DNA of 5,222 nt from Patulibacter sp. GTDB lineage: Bacteria; Actinomycetota; Thermoleophilia; Solirubrobacterales; Solirubrobacteraceae. The stretch spans positions 1-5,222 of the forward strand of contig JAVHXX010000336.1 in the NCBI GenBank assembly GCA_031119595.1, given 5' to 3'. Below the pieces are notes generated by a model that had not been told where the DNA came from, made no database searches, and worked only from the letters and a program-made list of their open reading frames with translations. Made by a program: the position numbers and the translations under genes. This document shows positions 1 through 5,017 of the stretch, one piece after another (the stretch's first letter is position 1; each line of letters starts with the position of its first letter).

Positions 1-991
1 CCGCGAGCGAGAGCGAGATCAGGGCGATCACGGTGAGCGCCTGGGCGGTGCTCACCTCGAACGACTGGCGCGTCGTCTCGTAGCCACCGACGACGCTCGA
101 CACCTCGTGGCGGGCCTGCTTGTTGTAGACGATCTTCGCGATCGCGGTGACCGTCTCGCGCGTGATGAACCACATCTGGCTCACCGACGCCCCGGCGCCG
201 TCGATGATCCCGGTCTTCTCGATCGGGTACGCGAACGAGAGCCCCAGGCGATAGCGCTTGCGGACGGGGTCGTACTTCGGCGTCACCGGCACGGTCTTCA
301 GCACGCCGTCGCGGCGGACGGTGACCTGCAGGGGCTGCGGGTTCGCACACTCGGCGTACTCGGGCGTGTACGGCGGACCGTCGCCCTTGTACTGCGTCCC
401 GAGCGGCTTCGCGTTGCAGCCGCCGGTCGAGATCAGGGCGATCATCGCGGCCTGGCGCTTGTCGAGCTCGGCATTGGATACACCGGGCTCGTCACCGAGG
501 ACGGTCTTCGCAGGAGATGTGGTCGTCGCCGCAGCGGTCACCTTCGCGAGTCGGTCGTTGTCCTGGAGGACCGTTTTCGCGGAATAGCCGGTCTGGATCT
601 GCGACACGGCGATGCCGTCGACGGCGCGGCCGTGGATCGTGACGATGCCGAGCAGGAGGACGAACGCGATCACGAGGTTCACGAACGGTCCTGCGGCGAT
701 CACGACGAGGCGCTTCCAGACCGGCGAGCCGGCGTACGAGCGGGCGAACAGCTCGGGCGGGAGCTCGGCAGCCTCATCCGGGCTCATGCCGGTGATCTTC
801 ACGTAGCCGCCGAGCGGGATCGTCCCGATGGCGTACTGCGTCTCGCCACGCTGGATCTTCGCGATCGGGGCCCCGAAGAAGAGCGAGAACTTCTCGACCC
901 GCATGCCGACGGCCTTCGCCGCCGAGAAGTGCCCGAGCTCGTGGAAGATGATGAGGAGCGCGAACCCCAGGAACGCGAGGAGCCAGCTCAC
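1..991 (-). CDS. rseP: RseP-type site-2 intramembrane zinc metalloprotease (M50), 3' end missing
   Basis: Membrane-embedded zinc protease of the M50 site-2 family, which cuts transmembrane substrates such as anti-sigma factors after a first cleavage. The first 330 residues are visible and the frame stays open off the low-coordinate edge. TM1 (about 3-22) carries the HELGH zinc motif, with His17 and His21 as ligands and Glu18 catalytic. PLGGYVKI (59-66) and AGPFVNL (100-106) are typical of the family; the latter opens TM2 (about 94-117). Residues 125-255 form a divergent PDZ-like region, recognisable mainly by its last strands (PLQVTVRRDG, 220-229), with an insertion containing Cys192 and Cys215. 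The LDG zinc-ligand motif should lie just past the edge, because the visible end (ALISLSLA) normally precedes it. The GTG start overlaps the dxr stop (GTGA) and lacks a clear Shine-Dalgarno; the first internal Met (30) would delete HELGH. Family certain; the real substrate is unknown. Confidence 0.93.
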   Translation of the reverse strand, partial: MSWLLAFLGFALLIIFHELGHFSAAKAVGMRVEKFSLFFGAPIAKIQRGETQYAIGTIPLGGYVKITGMSPDEAAELPPELFARSYAGSPVWKRLVVIAAGPFVNLVIAFVLLLGIVTIHGRAVDGIAVSQIQTGYSAKTVLQDNDRLAKVTAAATTTSPAKTVLGDEPGVSNAELDKRQAAMIALISTGGCNAKPLGTQYKGDGPPYTPEYAECANPQPLQVTVRRDGVLKTVPVTPKYDPVRKRYRLGLSFAYPIEKTGIIDGAGASVSQMWFITRETVTAIAKIVYNKQARHEVSSVVGGYETTRQSFEVSTAQALTVIALISLSLA

Positions 992-2154
992 GCGGCGACC
1001 AGGCGATCGACGACGGCCCCGGCGGTCGCGCGGGCGGCGCGGTCGATCTCCAGCAGCTGTGACGCGTGGTGCACGGGGATCTCGCCCTCGCGCTCGAGGG
1101 TCGTCTCGACGACCTCCGGGATCGCGCCGAAGGTGATCTGCCCGTCGAGGAACGCGTACACGGCGACCTCGTTGGCGGCGTTGAGGACGCACGGTGCGCC
1201 GCCGCCGGTGGCCATCGCCTCGCGGGCGAGCCGCAGGCACGGGAAGCGGTCCTCGTCGGGTGCCTCGAAGGTGAGCCGGCCGACCTCGGCGAGGTCGAGT
1301 TTGCGGCTCGGGAGCGTGTTGCTCGTCCCGCGGTGCAGCGCCCACGAGATCGGCACGCGCATGTCGGGATGTCCGAGGTGCGCGAGCTGCGCGCCGTCGG
1401 CGAGGGTGACCATGCCGTGGATGATCGACTGCGGGTGGACCAGCACGTCGATCTTTTCCATCGGCACGTCGAAGAGGTGGTGCGCCTCGATGAGCTCCAG
1501 GCCCTTGTTCATCATCGTCGCCGAGTCGATCGTGATCTTGCCGCCCATCCGCCAGGTGGGATGAGCCAGTGCCTGATCGACGGTAGCGGTCTGGATCGCC
1601 TCCGCACCCCACTCCCGGAACGGTCCGCCGGAGGCCGTCACGACGAGCCGGGTCACCTCGCCCGCACTCGTGGCGCCGAGCAGCTGCGCGAGCGCACTGT
1701 GCTCGGAGTCGACGGGCCAGAGCCGGGCGCCGGTCGCCTCGGCGAGCCCGGTGACGAGTGCCCCGCCCACGACCAAGGATTCCTTGTTGGCAAGGGCGAC
1801 ATCGATGCCTTCGCCGAGCGACGCGAGCGTCGACCCGAGGCCGGCCGCGCCGACGATCGCGTTGAGGACGAGGTCGGCACCGGAGCTGATCGCGAGCTCC
1901 AGGACGCCGTCGGGGCCGGCGAGGACCTCACCGGCGAAGTGGACGCGCGCTGCCTCGGCGGATTGCCGATCGGCGAGCGCGATGCGCCCGACGCCGAGAC
2001 GCTCCGCCTGGGCGACGGCTTCCTTCCAGTCCTTGCCGGCGGCGAGGCCGGTGCAGCGCATCGCGCCCTGCGAGCGCTCCAGGACGTCGGCGGCCTGGGT
2101 GCCGATCGAACCGGAGCAACCGAGGACCACGACCGCCTCGGCGCCGTCCGTCAT
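988..2154 (-). CDS. dxr: 1-deoxy-D-xylulose 5-phosphate reductoisomerase
   Basis: Cytoplasmic NADPH- and metal-dependent enzyme that rearranges and reduces DXP to 2-C-methyl-D-erythritol 4-phosphate, the committed step of the MEP isoprenoid pathway. The 388 residues are a normal length. Visible landmarks are the N-terminal nucleotide loop LGCSGSIG (11-18), ANKESLV (122-128), PVDSEH (147-152) with metal ligands Asp149 and Glu151, TASGGPFR (173-180), HPTWRMGGK (198-206, the flexible loop with His198 and Trp201), SATMMNKGLE (211-220) ending in the third metal ligand Glu220, VHPQSIIHGMV (239-249) and APCVLNAANEVAV (320-332) in the C-terminal domain. All predicted catalytic residues are present. 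The nucleotide loop has Cys13-Ser14 where Ser-Thr is usual. The ATG overlaps the cdsA stop as ATGA with no obvious Shine-Dalgarno, so translation is probably coupled. The frame extends upstream to 2385, but that part lies inside cdsA and has no family match. The IPP it leads to is a substrate of the neighbouring UppS. Confidence 0.98.
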   Translation of the reverse strand: MTDGAEAVVVLGCSGSIGTQAADVLERSQGAMRCTGLAAGKDWKEAVAQAERLGVGRIALADRQSAEAARVHFAGEVLAGPDGVLELAISSGADLVLNAIVGAAGLGSTLASLGEGIDVALANKESLVVGGALVTGLAEATGARLWPVDSEHSALAQLLGATSAGEVTRLVVTASGGPFREWGAEAIQTATVDQALAHPTWRMGGKITIDSATMMNKGLELIEAHHLFDVPMEKIDVLVHPQSIIHGMVTLADGAQLAHLGHPDMRVPISWALHRGTSNTLPSRKLDLAEVGRLTFEAPDEDRFPCLRLAREAMATGGGAPCVLNAANEVAVYAFLDGQITFGAIPEVVETTLEREGEIPVHHASQLLEIDRAARATAGAVVDRLVAA

Positions 2155-3011
2155 CGGAGCCAGAGCCAGGTGTAGTAGCCGGCGACGGTGGTGAAGAGCA
2201 CCGCGTCGAGCCGGTCGAGTGCGCCGCCGTGTGCGCCGAAGAGCGTGCCCGTGTCCTTCGTCTGCGCCTCGCGCTTGAAGAAGGACTCGAAGAGATCGCC
2301 GATCGGCGACACCAGCGCGACGACCACGCCGAGGATCAGGGAGTCCCAGCCGGTCATCCAGTCCTGGTAGAGCCCGGCGACCCACACGGCGAAGACCGCC
2401 GCGAGGATGCCGATCAGCAGGCCTTCGACGGTCTTGTTCGGGGATATGGCCGGCGAGAGCTTCGTGCGACCGAAGGCGCGGCCGCCGAGGTAGGCGGCGG
2501 TGTCACCGACGAACGTGCCGGCGAGCACGTCGATGAGGACGTCCGAGCCGTTCGTGAGGTCGCGCAGGAGGATCGCGTGGGCCACGCCCAGGCCGATCCA
2601 GGTGACGGCGAAGATCGTCATGGCGACACCCACCGCAGTCGTCTTGACCTGCGCGAACGAGAGCAGGAACACGACGAGGAAGCTGATCACCACGACGAGC
2701 GCGAGATGCTGGCGGCCGCCGGTGTGCGCGGCGATGCAGAGCGAGATGATCCCGAGGAACCCGCCGATGCGGACCGGGTGGATCGGCTCGTACATGCGGA
2801 AGAACTCGTGCGCGCAGATGATCGCGAGCGCAGCGGCGCCGGCGGTGAACCACCAGCCGCCGAGCGCGACGATGACGAGCGCGAAGGCGAGCGCCGGGAT
2901 CGCGACCGCGACGCGGGCGCCGAGGTCGGACTTCTTCGCCGGGCCGGGTTGACCCTGCGGCGCAGGACGCCGCTGGCGCGGCGGCCGGCCGGTGCGGGAC
3001 GCGCCACTCAT
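2151..3011 (-). CDS. cdsA: phosphatidate cytidylyltransferase (CDP-diacylglycerol synthase)
   Basis: Integral membrane enzyme that condenses CTP with phosphatidic acid to give CDP-diacylglycerol and diphosphate, the branch point for bacterial phospholipids. The 286 residues start with a basic, proline-rich, probably disordered cytoplasmic tail (1-29). Hydrophobic segments follow at about 33-50, 55-69, 83-96, 103-119, 127-149, 197-215, 223-238 and 269-285. DTAAYLGGR (170-178) and SPNKTVEG (190-197) form part of the active site. The family signature spans Ser243 to Asp269: SFFKR, then KD at 252-253, then HGG at 261-263 and DRLD at 266-269. The residues before HGG are Gly-Ala rather than the usual Pro-Gly. 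The ATG at 3011 overlaps the uppS stop as ATGA; a GGGGG run at 3021-3025 could act as a weak Shine-Dalgarno at 9-nt spacing. An in-frame ATG at 3062 would add 17 residues inside uppS and is less likely. Confidence 0.97.
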   Translation of the reverse strand: MSGASRTGRPPRQRRPAPQGQPGPAKKSDLGARVAVAIPALAFALVIVALGGWWFTAGAAALAIICAHEFFRMYEPIHPVRIGGFLGIISLCIAAHTGGRQHLALVVVISFLVVFLLSFAQVKTTAVGVAMTIFAVTWIGLGVAHAILLRDLTNGSDVLIDVLAGTFVGDTAAYLGGRAFGRTKLSPAISPNKTVEGLLIGILAAVFAVWVAGLYQDWMTGWDSLILGVVVALVSPIGDLFESFFKREAQTKDTGTLFGAHGGALDRLDAVLFTTVAGYYTWLWLR

Positions 3012-3688
3012 GCGACGCGGCCCCCGAACCGGCGCTGACGCCGGCTGTACTCGTCGAAGCACTCGACGAACGCCTCACGGGTGAAGTCCGGCCAGAGCTC
3101 GTCGCGGAACACGAACTCAGAGTACGCGCACTGCCAGAGCAAGTAGTTGCTAAGACGTTGTTCTCCAGATGTTCTGATCAGAAGATCGGGGTCCTCGAGC
3201 TCGGGCACGTGCAGCAGCTGACGGAAGGCGTCCTCGCCGCCGCCGGTGTACTGCTCGGCGGCGCGGAGGATCTCGGCGCGGGCGCCGTAGTTGAACGCCA
3301 CGAACAGCGTCATGAGGTCGCCTTCGGCGGTGCGCACCTCGGCATCGTCCATGCGGTCGAGCAGCTTCTGCGGCACGCCGTCGCGGGACCCGACGAACTT
3401 CATGCGGATCCCACTCTCGATCATCTCGGGGGTCTCCTCGACGATCCGCTCCGCGAACAGGCGCAGCAGCCCCTCGACCTCATCGGCCGGGCGGCTCCAG
3501 TTCTCCGTGGAGAACGAGTACACGGTGAGCTGTTTGACGCCGAGACGGACGGCGTCCTTCATGCGGTCGCGGACCACGTCGGCACCGGCGCGGTGCCCGG
3601 CGATCGGCGGGAGGCCTCGCTGGGAGGCCCACCGGCCGTTGCCGTCCGTGATGATCGCGACGTTGCGCGGTCCGTCGCTGTCGGGCAC
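3008..3688 (-). CDS. uppS: undecaprenyl diphosphate synthase (cis-prenyltransferase)
   Basis: Cytoplasmic, membrane-associated cis-prenyltransferase that adds isopentenyl diphosphate units to farnesyl diphosphate, making the C55 carrier for peptidoglycan and other wall polymers. The 226 residues are shorter than the usual 240-255; the gap lies between FNYGARAEI (132-140) and PDLLIRTSGE (167-176). Key motifs are TDGNGRWA (14-21) with catalytic Asp15, AGHRAG (30-35) with His32, YSFSTENWSRP (57-67), IRTSGEQRLSN (171-181) with diphosphate-binding Arg172 and Arg178, and Glu191, equivalent to the metal ligand Glu213 of the E. coli enzyme. Thr14 replaces the Met normally preceding the catalytic Asp. 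Product length cannot be read from sequence, so a shorter-chain Z-prenyl synthase is possible but less likely. The GTG start lies 8 bp after the frr stop, and no alternative start precedes the conserved core. Codons 172-179 have A/T at every third position, unlike the rest of the gene. Confidence 0.96.
   Translation of the reverse strand: MPDSDGPRNVAIITDGNGRWASQRGLPPIAGHRAGADVVRDRMKDAVRLGVKQLTVYSFSTENWSRPADEVEGLLRLFAERIVEETPEMIESGIRMKFVGSRDGVPQKLLDRMDDAEVRTAEGDLMTLFVAFNYGARAEILRAAEQYTGGGEDAFRQLLHVPELEDPDLLIRTSGEQRLSNYLLWQCAYSEFVFRDELWPDFTREAFVECFDEYSRRQRRFGGRVA
3159..3175. repeat. direct repeat TGTTCT with 11-bp period inside uppS
   Basis: TGTTCT occurs at 3159-3164 and again at 3170-3175; on the coding strand this is AGAACA, five bases, AGAACA. 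The 11-bp period is about one helical turn. The second copy overlaps the 20-bp palindrome. It arises from uppS codons 172-177, which use A/T-ending synonyms. Confidence 0.4.
3168..3187. repeat. 20-bp near-perfect palindrome inside uppS
   Basis: TTCTGATCAGAA at 3172-3183 is a perfect 12-bp palindrome. After one mismatched pair (G3171/G3184) the symmetry resumes with GAT (3168-3170) and ATC (3185-3187), so 18 of 20 positions are symmetric. It lies in codons 168-174 of uppS (Asp-Leu-Leu-Ile-Arg-Thr-Ser), inside a local AT-rich patch. The form resembles a dimeric regulator site, but no regulator is identified and chance is possible. Confidence 0.5.
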
Positions 3689-3703
3689 TAGAGGGTCTAG
3701 ACC
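3688..3703. repeat. overlapping inverted repeats at the frr-uppS junction
   Basis: Two palindromic readings overlap here. CTAGA (3688-3692) and TCTAG (3696-3700) are perfect 5-bp arms around a 3-nt loop. GGTCTAGACC (3694-3703) is a perfect 10-bp palindrome centred on the frr TAG stop. In the transcript the first would form a small hairpin that includes the first base of the uppS start codon. It is too short and lacks a U-tract, so it is not an intrinsic terminator. Confidence 0.5.
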
Positions 3704-4263
3704 TCGAGGATCTCGTCCTCTTTGGCCTTCAGGCGGCCATCGAGGTCGGCGATCGCGGAATCGGTGATCTTCTGGAGTTCGCCCTCACCACGGTGCTCCT
3801 CGTCGGCGCCGACGTCGCCGTCGTCCTTGAGCTTCTTGAGGGTCTGGAGGTTGTCGCGGCGGACGTTGCGGATGGCGATCTTGCCTTCCTCACCGATCTT
3901 CCGGGCGACCTTCACGAGGTCCTTGCGGCGCTCCTCGTTGAGCTCCGGGATGTTGATCCGGATGACCTTGCCGTCGTTGTTCGGGGTGAGCCCGAGACCC
4001 GACTCGACGATGGCCTTCTCGATGAGCTTCAGCGCACCGGCGTCGAACGGCTGGACGGTGAGGAGACGCGCCTCGGGCGCGCTCAACGTGGCGAGTTGCT
4101 TGAGCGGGGTCGGGGCCCCGTAGTAGTCGACGACGACGCGGTCGAGCAGCGACGGGTTCGCGCGACCGGTACGCACCGTGCCGAACTCGTGCTGGGTGTT
4201 GTCGACCGTCTTGGCCATGCGCTCGCGCGCGTCGGCAAGCAGGGTGTCGATGGCTTCGCTCAT
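3697..4263 (-). CDS. frr: ribosome recycling factor
   Basis: Cytoplasmic factor that, with EF-G, splits the post-termination ribosome into subunits so that it can start again. The 188 residues are the normal length (about 185). The protein shows the three-helix bundle plus small beta domain: helix 1 with RTGRANPSLLD (31-41), the domain II segment YYGAPTPL (47-54) and LTVQPFD (68-74), GLTPNNDGKVIRINIP (91-106), LNEERRKDLVK (108-118) and the conserved IRNVRRD (131-137). ELQKITD (162-168) leads into the last helix. The ATG overlaps the pyrH stop as ATGA and is also served by a Shine-Dalgarno inside the 3' end of pyrH. pyrH next to frr is one of the most conserved bacterial gene pairs. Nothing essential is missing. 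Confidence 0.98.
   Translation of the reverse strand: MSEAIDTLLADARERMAKTVDNTQHEFGTVRTGRANPSLLDRVVVDYYGAPTPLKQLATLSAPEARLLTVQPFDAGALKLIEKAIVESGLGLTPNNDGKVIRINIPELNEERRKDLVKVARKIGEEGKIAIRNVRRDNLQTLKKLKDDGDVGADEEHRGEGELQKITDSAIADLDGRLKAKEDEILEV
3702..3705 (-). promoter_or_regulatory. possible distant Shine-Dalgarno for uppS
   Basis: GAGG occurs within the penultimate codons of frr, 13 nt before the uppS GTG. The spacing is longer than the usual 5-9 nt, so the site is weak. Reinitiation by ribosomes finishing frr 8 nt upstream is at least as likely to drive uppS. Confidence 0.35.
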
Positions 4264-5012
4264 GCAGTGATCACCAGTGTTCCGAGAGGTTGGCCCGACA
4301 CTATCCGTTCGATGTTCTGCTCGTCGTCGAGGTTGAACACGCGGATCGGGAGTCGATTCTCCATGCAGAGGGTGAGCGCCGTGGCGTCCATCACCTTGAG
4401 GCCGCGCGAGACGGCCTCCATGTGGGAGATCTCGTCGATCAGCACGGCGTCGGGGTTGGTGCGGGGGTCGTCGTCGTAGACGCCCTCCACCCCGTTCTTC
4501 GCCATCAGGATGGCGTCGGCGTGGATCTCCGCGGCGCGCAGCGCGGCGGCGGTGTCGGTCGTGAAGAACGGGTTGCCGGTGCCGGCGGCGAAGATCACCA
4601 CGCGGCCCTTCTCGAGGTGGCGCATGGCCCGGCGGCGGATGTAGGGCTCCGCGACCTCGGAGATCGTGAGGGCCGACTGGACACGCGTGGGCACGCCGGC
4701 CTTCTCGAGGGCGTCCTGGAACGCGAGGGCGTTCAGGACGGTCGCGATCATGCCCATGTAGTCGGCGGTGGCACGGTCCATGCCGCTCGCCGCGCCGGCC
4801 ATGCCGCGGAAGATGTTGCCGCCGCCGACGACCAGCGCGAGCTCGAGGCCCTTCGCGTGCACCGCGGCGATGGCCGCCGCGATGGACTTCACACGATCGG
4901 GATCGGTGCCGTGTTCGAGGTCACCGAGGAGGGCCTCGCCGGAGACCTTCAGCAGGACTCGCTTGTAGGCGAGCGGTTCGGAGGCCGAAGGATCCGGCGA
5001 GGAGGCGGTCAC
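4260..5012 (-). CDS. pyrH: UMP kinase
   Basis: Cytoplasmic hexameric kinase of the amino-acid-kinase fold that phosphorylates UMP to UDP with ATP. It controls pyrimidine flow to UTP and CTP and in other bacteria is stimulated by GTP and inhibited by UTP. The 250 residues show YKRVLLKVSGEAL (16-28, phosphate-binding start of the fold), VVGGGNIFRG (61-70), DRATADYMGM (79-88, UMP and GTP contact region), FAAGTGNPFFTTDTAA (141-156, UMP binding), NGVEGVYDDDPR (173-184, ATP side) and VMDATALTLCMEN (207-219). An extension of about 13 residues rich in Ser, Pro and Ala precedes the core. The GTG start lies 5 bp after the tsf stop with no evident Shine-Dalgarno, so coupling to tsf translation is likely. 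No in-frame ATG occurs before the core, so GTG is the best start. Confidence 0.98.
   Translation of the reverse strand: MTASSPDPSASEPLAYKRVLLKVSGEALLGDLEHGTDPDRVKSIAAAIAAVHAKGLELALVVGGGNIFRGMAGAASGMDRATADYMGMIATVLNALAFQDALEKAGVPTRVQSALTISEVAEPYIRRRAMRHLEKGRVVIFAAGTGNPFFTTDTAAALRAAEIHADAILMAKNGVEGVYDDDPRTNPDAVLIDEISHMEAVSRGLKVMDATALTLCMENRLPIRVFNLDDEQNIERIVSGQPLGTLVITA
4269..4275 (-). promoter_or_regulatory. Shine-Dalgarno for frr inside the end of pyrH
   Basis: The minus strand reads GGTGATC, then 5 nt, then the frr ATG. These seven bases match the 5' portion of the sequence bound by the end of 16S rRNA in most bacteria (full complement AAGGAGGTGATC). The match uses the rRNA bases upstream of the usual CCUCC core. 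It overlaps the last codons of pyrH. It is the clearest ribosome binding site in the window and supports the ATG at 4263. Confidence 0.6.
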
Positions 5013-5017
5013 GCTGG

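Noticed and set aside
107..1564. Long plus-strand open frame of 485 codons opposite rseP and dxr
   Set aside because: It is antisense to two well-identified genes and its translation is a low-complexity Arg/Asp/Glu/Val-rich mix with no domain. Such frames are expected opposite GC-rich codons.
1774..1790. Inverted repeat CAAGGA-T-TCCTTG in dxr at the ANKESLV codons
   Set aside because: Arms are only 6 bp and are explained by the conserved Lys-Glu-Ser-Leu codons; third positions nearby are mostly normal.
1066..2175. Plus-strand open frame of 369 codons opposite dxr
   Set aside because: It mirrors dxr codons and shows no recognisable motif or ribosome binding site; a compositional shadow.
2155..2385. 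N-terminal extension of dxr by 77 codons
   Set aside because: The extension lies inside cdsA in another frame and has no match to Dxr. The ATG at 2154 gives a normal-length protein and an ATGA overlap.
2229..3038. Plus-strand open frame of 269 codons opposite cdsA
   Set aside because: Highly charged, repetitive translation typical of an antisense shadow of a membrane protein gene.
3012..3062. 17-codon N-terminal extension of cdsA
   Set aside because: Possible in frame, but it overlaps the conserved C-terminus of uppS. The ATGA-coupled start at 3011 fits the pattern of the other junctions.
3137..3190. Internal sigma-70-type promoter in the AT-rich patch of uppS
   Set aside because: I looked for -35/-10 pairs with 16-18 bp spacing on both strands. 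Only poor matches appear (for example TTGTTC followed by GAAGAT on the plus strand), so no promoter is called.
3793..4479. Plus-strand open frame of 228 codons opposite frr and the end of pyrH
   Set aside because: No family resemblance, and it crosses two genuine genes on the other strand.
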